From NCBI GenBank assembly GCA_039545355.1, contig BCJJ01000006.1, forward strand, positions 1,364,001 through 1,428,000: a stretch of 64,000 nt of DNA, given 5' to 3'. The stretch comes from Trichosporon coremiiforme (taxonomy: Eukaryota > Basidiomycota > Tremellomycetes > Trichosporonales > Trichosporonaceae). The translations under genes were made by a program, and so were the position numbers. Positions 1 through 10,103 of this stretch are shown here, piece by piece (the stretch's first letter is position 1; the number at the start of each line of letters is the position of its first letter). Under the pieces are notes generated by a model, which was given only the letters and a program-made list of their open reading frames with translations, had not been told where the DNA came from and searched no databases.

Positions 1-273
1 CATGTGTCTTCTGCTGCCAGTTTCGCCAAGGACGCAGATCATCCGAGGATATCCCCAGGCGGTCTTTTCCCCTCACCGCACTGGGTTGCTACGCAGCCCA
101 ACTCTTCCGGGAGTTCAGTGCAGGCCTTATGGAGGCTTGGGCCTGAGAGCAAGGATGACCCAGCTTCCTTCAGCCCCCGCCGCCATCCTCTCCTCCGGTC
201 CGGCGGCATCGTGCGTGGGAGCAGAGGACCTCGGCGGGGATGGAACGGCCTCGGAGAAGACCTAGGGGCCTGA
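1..273 (+). CDS. Possible 3' end of a gene entering from the left (partial)
   Basis: An open frame runs from the window edge to a TGA at 271-273 and encodes about 90 residues rich in Ser, Pro, Gly and Arg. No domain is recognisable and codon third positions are only weakly GC-biased, so this could be a C-terminal tail or chance. The opposite strand also has an open frame here. No start is visible. Confidence 0.25.
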   Translation, partial: HVSSAASFAKDADHPRISPGGLFPSPHWVATQPNSSGSSVQALWRLGPESKDDPASFSPRRHPLLRSGGIVRGSRGPRRGWNGLGEDLGA

Positions 274-484
274 AGTGCTGCGGAATATGTTGTCATCCAC
301 AATTTCTGGTCTGTTCGCTGTCTCCGTTTTCCCCCTGTATTGCAGCTTCGAGTTGAACTCTCATTGAGTGCCTCGCCTGCACCACTGCGCCGACGGACTG
401 CCTTGGGCCGCAGGCCGCAGACTACACTCCGTCAAGAGACCAAACACACCCCAAAGGCCATGGGCGTTTCTCCCACGCAACGTT

Positions 485-498
485 TAGATATAAAAGGA
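485..498 (+). promoter_or_regulatory. TATA-like element of the serine-rich wall protein gene
   Basis: The sequence AGATATAAAAGG lies about 85 bp before the ATG at 579. It is followed by a CT- and CA-rich leader (about 520-578) ending in a good start context (CGCAATGCG). This is a plausible core promoter for a highly expressed surface protein. Confidence 0.5.
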
Positions 499-578
499 TC
501 GCCGAGGGCACACTGAACCATTACTTCTCTTCACTTCTGCGCACCCCCACACCCACCACAAACACTCATTTAATCGCA

Positions 579-1157
579 ATGCGTTTCGCTACTCTCGCTC
601 TTCTCCTCGCCAGCCTCGTTGCCGCGCAGAACGCCGCTCAGTCGGTTACTTCGGCTGTCGAGTCTGCCCTTGCTTCTGCCACCGGTGGTGACCAGCAGCA
701 GCCTTCCGGTGAGCAGGGCCAGCAGACCTCTTCCGCCCCTGTGGGCGAGCAGACCTCGCAGGGTGGCGACGCTCAGCAGACCTCTTCCGCCCCTGCTGGC
801 GAGCAGACCTCGCAGGGTGGTGATGCTTCGCAGACTTCTGGCAGTGATGCCCAGCCGACCTCCTCCGCAGCCGACGCGAGCCAGACCGGTGCCGGTGGCG
901 CTGGCGGCGCCAGCTCCGCCACCCCTAGCGGACAGTCTGGCATGGAGTCTGGCGCTTCGCAGTCTGGCGCTTCGAAATCTGGCGGCAACGTTGCTTCGTC
1001 GATGTCAAGCATGGCCGGCGGTGCCGGAAGCTCCGGCAGCTCTGCTGCTGCTTCCCCAAGCGGCAGCGGCGGTGCTGGCGGCAGCTCTGCTGCCGGTCGC
1101 GGAACCCCCATCGCCGGTGCCGCTGTCGCTGCTGCGATCATCGCTGCTATCTTCTAA
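579..1157 (+). CDS. Small Ser/Gly/Ala-rich GPI-anchored surface protein
   Basis: Intronless 192-residue protein. Residues 1-16 (MRFATLALLLASLVAA) form a signal peptide. The mature part is almost entirely Ser, Gly, Ala, Gln and Thr, so it is probably a heavily O-mannosylated stalk. The C-terminus has small residues followed by a hydrophobic tail (AGAAVAAAIIAAIF), as expected for GPI attachment. Two 18-residue repeats with the core QQTSSAP-GEQTSQGGDA lie at about residues 48-83. There is no Cys and no catalytic domain, so the role is likely structural, in the wall or plasma membrane. It resembles the C-terminal stalks of the two PF10342 proteins downstream but lacks their folded domain. The specific function is unknown. 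Confidence 0.85.
   Translation: MRFATLALLLASLVAAQNAAQSVTSAVESALASATGGDQQQPSGEQGQQTSSAPVGEQTSQGGDAQQTSSAPAGEQTSQGGDASQTSGSDAQPTSSAADASQTGAGGAGGASSATPSGQSGMESGASQSGASKSGGNVASSMSSMAGGAGSSGSSAAASPSGSGGAGGSSAAGRGTPIAGAAVAAAIIAAIF
720..827 (+). repeat. Two-copy 54-bp coding tandem repeat
   Basis: Two consecutive 54-bp units (720-773 and 774-827) encode 18 residues each. They differ at only a few positions, for example Val versus Ala in the sixth to ninth residue region. The multiple-of-three length keeps the frame and allows copy-number change in the stalk. Confidence 0.85.
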
Positions 1158-3506
1158 GTAATCATCACACTCGCTTAAGAATCAATCGGTCTTCTGGCAT
1201 CGGCTTCGAGAACCTACTAAACGACCGATCCGGCTTCAAAAAAAACACCGATCCCTTTCAAATCACGTAGACCGTTTTGTTGCGAGTTCCAAGTATGGAA
1301 CTCGCACCTTACGTTCACTATTAGGTTGAGCAGTCATAAGCTGCAGCTCGATGTATCCCCATTTAATGTAATCTTCGAGCGGTTCCGCTGGCGGACAGTA
1401 GCTGCTCCCAGACTGCGACCACTCGTGATCGAACTAAATGGCCGAGTGGCCGAAGCTGCATGCTGGGGGGTGCCACGGTTCAAGCCACTGAATGGAGCCA
1501 ACCGAGGTCAGAACTCCTGACTGACGTTTCATCTTGACACATCTCCGCCGGCTTTGAAGCGGTGCACGGCTGCATCGTGTCAACAGGAACAAAGGCTCGC
1601 CACCTGATGCACCTGACCGCACTGACACGCATGGAGACTCATTGTGGAGGACGCGAACGCAGCGGACAGTCGAAACAAGACTTCCCAGAGCTTTGCAGCG
1701 TCATGCCGCCCTTTGGTTGCGCTTGGTTGTGTTTGGAACGATAGTCCCGCACGAGGACATCTGCAGGCCGTCGCTCGTCGTTCAGTAACCCTTGGTGGTA
1801 GGTTTAGATGCTGACCGTGTTCAATGCCTCCTGGACCCTCCCGCCGCGCAATACCTCTAAAAGAAACCTTATCCACCCAGAGTCTCTTGACGTTTAGCAT
1901 ACCACGTTTGCGGATGGCGGCCAGGTATCGACTAGTGTAAGGTGGGTGTCCCCAGGGTTTACGATAAGCATAGTCGATCCGCCTGCGCCATGGACTCGCG
2001 GGCTGCAGGCGGGAGCACGCACGTCGTCTTGGTCCACCGCATGGGCGCGGGCAGTTTCTGCACAGTCGCAGCAGTCTCTAAGAATCAACGTTCATTCGCT
2101 TCTCGCCGTGATCTGCGGGCCGTAGCGCACAGTGAGCTCTGTCGTGCTTGTCTATTTCGAGCCCAAATGGGCGTATAGGGGCCTTCGTAGACCAATGAAC
2201 CGGTGGGTGGGAAACAGAGAACTTGCTGGTGTCCCGTCAAAACGCTCGAAATGCGTGACATGTCAAAAGGTTTGGGCAGAATGAACTGAAACTGTATAAA
2301 CTTTACTCGCGATGCACAAATGGCTTATGCAGAACATAAGGTATTCGAAGTTACCCCGTCGTGATACCGCAGGGCAATTTGTGGCGAGCTTGCATGAGCT
2401 TGCGTCGCTGATGCGCTGACAGAGCGGGCGGCTTGGCCATGGCTTGATCGCACACCGAGGTGGCAGCCGGCGATGACACAACCCTCATTCAGCATCGCAG
2501 CAATACATTATACCGACAAAGCCAGGCGACGCAAGGCCGTTACGGTGCGTACGGGCAATGCGGGCTGGGCGGGCTCGGCTGAGCGTCGGGTGCGGGCTCG
2601 CAGTCTGACAGCCGGTATGCCGCGATGCGTCCGACGATCCTCACGGCGGTGCGTCGGGTTGTTCCCTCGGGGGGCCACGGGGTCAAGAATGGCAGGCGTA
2701 TGCAATGCAGTTTTGGCGCTGGAGCGTCATGTCGGACACCAGCAAGCTCAGCAGCCCAGCAGGTGTTGTTCCTTTGCCCTGGAGGCCTTCCCGTCCAGGG
2801 TTTCACCATGTCTACCATCAATTTCGGCCACCCACCCTCCGCCTGTCGCCATGAAGCAGCGGCTTACGCTGCAGCGCCAGCTATTGAGCGACTAGAAGCG
2901 TGCGTGACACATCCTGCTGCTGCGACGAACAGCCCCGAAATCTGTCACAGCATACCACGATGCATGCATTCGCACAGACTTTGCCCACAGACTGTTCCTA
3001 TTCCGACACGATCTCCTTTGGGCGGTGGCGACTACGACTGCGACTGCTAGGGTCTTGATCTGCAACCTCCCCAAGCGCCGGCCAGTTTCGACTTCCACGG
3101 GTTGCGAGCAACAAGGTTGGTGTGCCTCTTGGTTCTCACTTGGCGACGAGTGCTACATCACCGGGAGGGTTACGTCTTTTACATGATTCTGAGCCTCCTT
3201 GATCTTCACTGTTCACTCACTCGCACCGCAACTCGCTCCCGCTCCCTTTGCTCCTTCACCCCTCGAGCACTTTGTTGTCTTGTCTATATCGAATTCTCTG
3301 CTATCACTGTCCTACCGACTCCCAACCAGTTCGCCTTCACCAGCACTTGTTTCGACTACAGCGCGTCTTCTGTGACTTGACCTGATCACGCCTAGCACCC
3401 GCGGCAACCCAGAGGGAATTGCCCTTACGTTCTGCCTCACATTCCGCCATCTTCGAATCGACTGCAATTACATTTCGGTCTTTCGGCCCATTGCTTCTCC
3501 GCGCTC
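1158..3506. other. Intergenic region, no supported gene
   Basis: Only short overlapping frames on both strands, with no splice-linked coding exons I could support. From about 3170 to 3500 the plus strand becomes strongly pyrimidine-rich, which looks like promoter and leader of the gene starting at 3507. A motif resembling a tRNA A box (TGGCCGAGTGG, 1439-1449) followed by GGTTCAAGCC (1478-1487) does not fold into a tRNA. Confidence 0.6.
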
Positions 3507-5515
3507 ATGCGATTGCAAGTGGTCGTTGCTGCTGTGGCCAGTGTCTTCGCGGCTGGTGTCCATGGACAAGATGGTGACCTCACAGCTGCCAGCACGTCGC
3601 ATGCGCCCCAGGTGCTGGCGGCGACGCAAGCGCCGCTAGGGGTAGACGGCTCCAACGCGGGAGGGGAGGCTCCGACACCAACCACGCCTGAAGCCGGCCA
3701 GCCTGAACAGACGGCACAGAAGGTGTTTACCCTCACGACATTGACGACGACTCCTCCCGCAGACATCAAATCCACGCCCGTGCCCGGCTTCAGCTTCCCA
3801 CCCGGAACTACGTATGAGACGGTCACAGTCGAGCACACTGCGACCAGCGGCATGGAGCCAATACCCACCGGCTTGCAGGCCGGTACCAAGATTACATTTC
3901 CTGGCGCAAACCTCTGGTGTGAGTACAACGACTGGTGCATGAGCAAGAAGCCCCTTCCAAGCGTTGCGGCGCCAAGTATTCTGGACGTGTGTCGGGAGCC
4001 AGTCGTAGAATCAAGCCAGAAGCCCGTGTTCTGGAATCGGCGTAAACCGCCCTCGGTGAGCGGCCACTGTCCGCAGACAGCAGATCCCCTGCCGACGACT
4101 TTGTCATTACCATGACAACGCGACGGGTACCGATCGGCCGGTTTCGATGCGCAGGGCACTTGTGCTCCTTAGTGGCTGCATGGCTAGACGAGATCCTTAC
4201 GCCCTGTGAGCGAGGAGGTTTCTGCCGGGCGGCGGATCAGCCTTCACGGCTCATAGTATGGCGCTCGGTATCCTAATTGTCCTATCGCGGTTAGAGGTCA
4301 GGCGTCCGCGTGACGTGCACATCTCAGTTGTCACCACAGACGGCCCCAAACGAGTCAGAGTGCTGACGAAAAACAGGGACGCTCAATGCAGAAGCCGTTG
4401 CACAGTGGGCCCCAGCCCTGCCTGTGCCTGTCAACGTCGAGCTGTACAACCTGGACAAATCGCTACTGAACTACACGTACCGACTTGCGTCGAGTGTGAC
4501 ACCGGGCTCATCAAGCCGGACGTTCATTGCAGGGTTCCCGTGAGTAGAAAAGAATGCGTTCCTTGTCAGATTATCAGCCCCCCCCCTCTACCTCCACTCT
4601 TCTGGCACGCCCGGCATGGCACGCCCACTTCTCGCACTCTAGCCGCACCCTTGCGACCTATCAGGTTCGGCATGCCAAGGCTTGCGGTTCCTGGCTCATG
4701 CGGCAGGGCGTGGCAGGGCGTCCAGGCGCCCGGGAAGAACGTGTCGCGCGTGCTGCTCGTCTGTGCAGCGTCCAGAGTCGTACCACCCCACCCCCGTTCT
4801 GTGGTGGTTCGGCGACGAAAATGTGTGTCCGGCTGCGTACGGCTGCGTACTGAAGTTGCTGCGTGCGTGATCAAAGTGCGGCATCAACTTGCGCAGAGTG
4901 CCAGCTCGTAACTTTATTGCTGGCCCCCTGTCGTTCCGTATCTACACTTGGCTACGAACCCGTTCCACATTTCACTCTTCCCAACTCCACCACCCAAGTC
5001 TCTAGACCACACGTCTCTCCGACCATGGTGTTCCTCGCTTTCCTCCTCATGGTCGTCGCGCTGTCCGGTCCCGTCGCCATCATCCTTCTCATCACCCCCG
5101 TCATCCTCGCCATCTTCCCCACACGCCGCCTCTATTAAGAGAACCGTTCCCTGACTACCGCCCTTACAGTGCACACGCCGGCAAAGGATACGTTATACAC
5201 ATCAAAGACGCAGGCAACGGGACAGGTGAGTCGACCGGCGGCTCCGGCCGCGCCCACGCAGGCGGCACAGCGGTGCTGACGAGCGCACAAGTCTATTCTG
5301 TTTCGGAGCCGTTTGAAATCAAGAAGGAAGGATCGCAAATCATGTTACCCGCGGGCTACTCGTCGTCGTCGTCTCCGCCGGTCAGCGGTAACTCGCAAGA
5401 CTCGGCATCATCATCAACCACCATTACCATTCCGCCGACTCTGCTGATGTTGTTCTCGATATTTGCGCTGGGTCTGGCTTTTTCCACGTCACTGTCGCCG
5501 CTGAGCCGAGTCTGA
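3507..5515 (+). CDS. PF10342 (Kre9/Knh1-like) Ser/Thr-rich GPI-anchored protein with long introns
   Basis: Proposed exons 3507-3918, 4377-4539 and 5170-5515 give 306 residues in consistent phase. A signal peptide (about 1-20) precedes a Thr/Pro-rich stretch, then the folded domain. This begins at GTKITFPGANLWW, has a middle strand with VELYNLDKSLLNYTYRLAS and ends in GKGYVIHIKDAGNGTG then SEPFEIKKEGS. This is the PF10342 pattern of an extracellular beta-sandwich linked to wall glucan assembly. A Ser-rich stalk and a hydrophobic tail (about LLMLFSIFALGLAF) indicate a GPI anchor. Intron 1 splits the second Trp codon after its first base, exactly as in the gene at 7023. Introns of 458 and 630 nt are far longer than others here. 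The third exon boundary is the least certain part. Confidence 0.75.
5025..5138 (+). CDS. Candidate 37-residue hydrophobic micro-ORF inside intron 2
   Basis: Within the 630-nt second intron of the surrounding gene lies a CT-rich stretch (about 4935-5024) that looks like a leader. It ends in GACCATGG and opens a 37-codon frame (MVFLAFLLMVVALSGPVAII...) rich in Leu, Val and Ile, ending with basic residues. It could be a single-pass microprotein from an internal promoter. It could equally be chance in pyrimidine-rich DNA, which encodes Leu, Phe and Val readily. No homologue is recognised. Confidence 0.2.
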   Translation: MVFLAFLLMVVALSGPVAIILLITPVILAIFPTRRLY

Positions 5516-7022
5516 GGAGTGGGGAGCCCGTCGGGTGAAAAGCGAGAGAGCTGAAGGGGCAGTGTCGCACACTCCTGGCGACGGCGTGCCTAGAGATGGC
5601 TCAGGCAGTCGGACCCTTCGGATCCTATCCACCAAACCCACAAAGCGCGTCAGATCCACATTTCAGAATCCGAGCGCGACCCCGCGAATCACACGTTCCG
5701 CAGCACTCCGTGGCCCTGCCTAGCGACTCTTCACCGGATCACCATCGACCCACACCCACCCATCCTCCTCGCCAGCTAGTCACTGGATGTCACATACTAT
5801 AGAGATACGCTGTACCATATATAACTACACAGAGACATTGTTTTGTAAGATTACCACGCCATGTAAGAGGACACGCATCTCTGCGAACGACAGAATCGGC
5901 TGCACGATCGGTACCGCGAGACCAAGATTATTGAGACCAAGATTCAGAGGCAGACTGCAAGGTCTGAGACAAGAGGCTAGTTCCGTTCCTGAGCGATCCG
6001 CCAAGCAGTCCCCAGAAAGCAAACGCGCGACCGTCCGCCGGATCCGTCGAACGATCCGTGTTAATGGAATACAGAAGGAGCAAGTATGCATGCTAATGCG
6101 AGCATGTCACAATTAAGCCAAGGGTATTGGTTAGCTGGGACCTGCTAGTGCGGGGACAAAGCTCAAATGGAGGACGGTGGGATAGGCGGGGTGAGGAAAA
6201 TTGAAATGAAACGGCGCAACGAGCGCGACGGCAGGGGCGAGCCACAATTGGTGAGCACGAGGAAGGCAGACATCGCAAATAGCGCGACAGGGCGCAAGCA
6301 TAGGGCAGGCGCGCCCTAACCAAACGGTAAGCGGTCGGTGTAAGACAAGCCCAGCTATGCCAGCCAGCGCAGCGCAGCCAGCGAGCTCACAATGACTGCC
6401 AGGACGCCAGGACGCCAGGGCGACAGGGGTCAGGTAGGGCCCAGTGGGCGGCGTCCAATCCCTGATGGCATGGCAGCCGTATTGAAAGCGAACAAGGTGG
6501 GAAACGCTCGCCTCTGCTCGAGAGCTCGAGAGCTTGGATTCACCAACCCAACCGAAGCGGTATACAGTAGCCCATAGCCCAGTAGCCTGCAATAGTCCCA
6601 GCCTCCCAGCCTGCAGCCTGGCTTGGGCTGGCTGGCTGCGCTTGGGAGGCGCTGGCGTGAGTCAAATGGCCCAAGGGCATGCAATCGTAGTCGCACACCC
6701 ACAGATTCACCCCGCCCAGCCCGTTCTGGACGACGGCCCTGCCGTCCGATGGCCCGTCGCCCGCCCGCTGGCTCTGTCCCCCGTCCCCCGTCCTTCAAAC
6801 GCGAGACTGGCTGCCGCTCGCGCACTCGCCCGCTCGCCTCACTACTTGCCGTGCTTCCCCGCTTCGTCGCTCCCTGCCCTGCACCCTCCCTTTCCAATCA
6901 TCGCCTCCTTCCTCTCTTTCTCACCGCAACTTGCAACTTACTCTACCTCCTGTCAGCCTTTGGCTTCCTCGTCTTCGCCTTCTCACTCTTCTTCCCGACC
7001 TCTGCCCCCACGTTCATTCACG
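5516..7022. other. Intergenic region and leader of the 7023 gene
   Basis: No supported coding region. Frames on both strands (for example 6131-6592 minus) show no domain, signal peptide or splice context. From about 6700 to 7020 the plus strand becomes C- and CT-rich, typical of promoters and leaders of strongly expressed genes in this window. Confidence 0.6.
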
Positions 7023-7839
7023 ATGCTCTTCAAGGCCCTTGCCGCCCTCACCGTCGCCGCCTCGGCTCTCGCCCAGGCCTCCCAGAACCTCACCATCACC
7101 GCCCCCTCTCCTACCTGGTGGTGTAAGTCTCAGCTCGTCGTGTGAGCGCCGAACAGCCAACTGACATGCCAAGGGATCGAGGAGTCTGAGAACAAGCTCG
7201 CTTGGGCCAGCGGAAACCCCTCTGACTCGACCACCGTCTACATCAACCACAAGGACAACAACGTCCTTGCTGGCGGAACCCTTGCCATCAAGGCTATTAG
7301 TGAGTGCTCTCTTTTAGACGTGTGCGCACGGTCCCGCGTTGTTTTTGAGGAATTGCTGACCATCTACAGCTAACGTTTACGACTACTCGACCCTCCTCAC
7401 GCTGTAAGTGAAATAATTCGATCGAGACACGAGACAATGGAATGTCACGCGACTGACCTGGCACAGCCCTCCTGGTGTCAAGCCTGCCAAGGGCTACTTC
7501 ATCACTATCGTTGATTCCATCTACCAGAACCAGCGTGAGTGGCCCGGCTGATCGTTGGAATGAGCTGACTTGACAGGTATCTACGGCCAGTCGCAGGAGT
7601 TCGAGGTCAAGGCTAAGGGCTCTGCCTACCCCGACCAGAACCAGGACCTGAGCGGCAAGCCCCAGACCTCTGTCTCCACGTCTGCTTCTGGCTCTGCCGG
7701 TGCCTCTGACGCTGCTGCCTCCAAGTCGGGCGCCTCGAGCGCTCCCTCGGCTTCCGCCTCCAGCGGCGCTCAGCAGAACATGGTCGCTACCGCCCTCGCT
7801 GCCGGTGCCGCTGCTCTCGCCTACGTCGCTGTCGCCTAA
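7023..7839 (+). CDS. PF10342 (Kre9/Knh1-like) GPI-anchored cell-surface protein
   Basis: Five exons: 7023-7122, 7174-7299, 7370-7403, 7467-7534 and 7577-7839, all with GT-AG ends and matching phases. The product has a signal peptide (MLFKALAALTVAASALAQA), then the complete family domain: LTITAPSPTWWWIEESENK, LAWASGNPSDSTTVYINH, NVYDYSTLLTL, GVKPAKGYFITIVDS and YGQSQEFEVKAKGSAYP. A Ser/Ala-rich stalk and a hydrophobic GPI tail follow. Proteins of this type sit on the plasma membrane or wall and are thought to take part in beta-glucan assembly; no enzymatic residues are visible. The first intron splits the Trp codon at the same place as in the paralogue at 3507. Introns here are 42-70 nt, normal for the window. 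Confidence 0.93.
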
Positions 7840-8250
7840 GCGTGCCGATGACCCCAGAGCATCGCCCCAAACCTCTTCAACCTTTCTCTCTGCTTGATCG
7901 AAATGCCCACTCTGGTTCCCTCTCGATAAGGTCCGCACAGTGGACACTGATATACTTCGTTCATGTCGCAGTTATCGCAACTGCTGTGAATTAACAGTGT
8001 GGACCTACTATGCATGGTATATAATACGCGTTTCAGCGAGCACCGACTTTGGAGCATGGAGATGCGTCGACCTGTACAACTTAGTGGCCGTTGTTGACAG
8101 AGGAATGACATTTAAAGGGTCACAGTGGGTTTGTTATGGCTAATAGCCTATTGCTATTGCCCTGTAGAATCGAAATTGGGTAGCCGCAGCTAAGCTTCGT
8201 CCGCATGACGCATGACGGTACCAGTTCAGACCCCATCTTCCTTCGTCCCA

Positions 8251-8257
8251 TATATAT
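8251..8257 (+). promoter_or_regulatory. TATA-like element of the LisH-CTLH gene
   Basis: TATATAT lies about 95 bp before the ATG at 8351, with a CT-rich stretch between them. Position and context fit a core promoter. Confidence 0.4.
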
Positions 8258-8350
8258 CAGCGACCGTCGATAGTTCCTTGCAACTCTGCCCCGGACTTTG
8301 ACAGGTCCCTCTACTTCAATATCACTGTACTCTCGCCCACCTGCTCCAGC

Positions 8351-9929
8351 ATGCAGAAGTCACGCCCCCTCACCCTGGTAAGCACAGCCCACCGCCACCC
8401 AAACCCTACCACTAATTAATTACCAGCACGACGTGGTACTCGACTATGTCATCAACTCTGGATTCGCGGCGACTGCAAAGGTGCTGTCGTCGTCGCGTGT
8501 CCCGTCCGCCCCCTCCAGCAACACATCGACGCCGTCGTCAGAGCGCGTAGAGGGCGAGGAGGGTATGGACGTGGACGAAGGCGGTATTGATTCCGGCGCT
8601 CTTGGTACTCCCGCGACCCCAGCAACTCCAGCAAGTGCAGGGGGGGCCGTGGGTGACTCACCGATCCGCTCTGCACTCGCGGCAGCGGCGGCGCGTAGGC
8701 TCGCGGCCACGAGTCCGGGCACCCCGACCCCAGCGCCTGACAGCATGAAGGAGGACGTGCCCGCAAACGACAACAGTACCAACGGCAAGAGCGCTATCAA
8801 GAGCGACGGCGTGCCGGCCATTGATCAGGCGACCTTGGAATCTATTGACCACAGACGAGGTGAGTACGTCGGGAGGTCACGCGAACCCAACAACCCTCCA
8901 TGCTTGGCAATCGCGACGTTACATAGCATCAGCATGGTCACGAGCAGCTGTTGCACACACCTGCTCGCTTACATGAGGGCAGTTCCGTGGTTCACATAAG
9001 GACCTCCACCCTGGCCCTCCACCGTCCCTACTCCATGCCGCAGATGGCCGCGGTAGACCGAGGTCCTAACGTGAGCAGTGATCATCGATGCGATCTTGAA
9101 CGGGGCGATTCCGCGCGCGGTCTCGGGCATCCAGCAGCACTTCCCCGCCGTGTTGATGCGGAAGAACAATGCGTCGTCGAACGGAACGACGGTGCTGCAG
9201 CCTCCGGCGCCGCCAGCGAGCGTCCCGCCGCACCAGAGGCCGGTCTTCTCGCACTCGCATGCGCCCGAGCACGTCGCGCTCAACCTCCAGATCCAGGCCT
9301 GGATCGAGTCGTACCGGAATAACCTCTCGACGCCTGGGTCGCCCGGCAGCTCTGTCGGCTCTCTGAACGGCTCGGCCAAGGAGTCCGGCCTCTCGGACGC
9401 GCAGATCAAGCAGCTGACCGAGGCGTGGAACGAGATCCACCGCATCGTGAGCCAGTTCAAGCCCGACGTCGCCGCCTCGTACGTCAAAGAGGTCAAGGAC
9501 CTCAGTGGCCTGTTAGCCTACTCCGAATCAGAGCTCGAGCGCGACGACTGCCCGCTACGCGGATTTGTCGACCAGCGCCGTCGCATCGCCCTCGCAAACC
9601 AGATCAACGCGGCAATTCTGCGTGAGTTATAGCTTTCGCTGTCGTTTGTGCAAGCTAACACGATGCAGGCTCAGAAAACCGCCCGATTCAGTCCCACCTC
9701 GAACAGCTCGCGAGGCGGACGTGCGCCGTCTACTCGACCCTGCACTCACACGGCGTCGAGGTCATGCCGAGCTGGACAGGCGACGCAAAGGCAGCCGTAA
9801 GTCTCAGCTGAGGGGGTTTGGTGCACAGAAGCTGACATGCAGGACTGGCGGATCGGGGAACAACTTAAGAGGCGCCCGTTCCAGAAGGGTGGCTTCGACC
9901 TGCATGAGTACATGTGGGAGATGGCCTAG
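8351..9929 (+). CDS. LisH-CTLH-CRA domain protein (RanBPM/GID-complex type, no SPRY domain seen)
   Basis: Exons 8351-8377, 8427-8859, 9079-9621, 9669-9796 and 9843-9929 give 405 residues. The N-terminus is a LisH motif (HDVVLDYVINSGFAATAKVL). A long acidic and Ser/Thr/Pro linker follows. Then comes a CTLH start (IIDAILNGAIPRAVSGIQQHFPAVL), an alpha-helical stretch and a CRA tail (RRIALANQINAAIL, then HLEQLARRTCAVYSTLHSHG). This order matches RanBPM/Gid1 and Gid8, scaffold subunits of the GID/CTLH E3 ubiquitin ligase. The SPRY domain of RanBPM is missing and the protein is longer than Gid8, so I cannot say which orthologue it is. The first exon encodes only nine residues. It converges with the SMG6-like gene, 174 bp apart. 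Confidence 0.85.
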
Positions 9930-10103
9930 GCCCCTCAATCTGTAGAGCCGCGTCAGTGGCAACCATCCTCGAGTGAGATGTTGTAGAGATCCCTTCCGTC
10001 ATATCAGCAGTGCGCATGTAATGAATATCCAGAACGCAAGGTACAAGTACAACTGATACATTGTTCGCTGTCACTAGATCAAGCTACGTGCTAAGCTACC
10101 AAG

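Noticed and set aside
1438..1490. A-box and B-box-like motifs suggesting a tRNA or SINE
   Set aside because: No acceptor or anticodon stems can be formed and spacing does not fit a tRNA; a similar A-box-like string near 35157 also lacks a B box.
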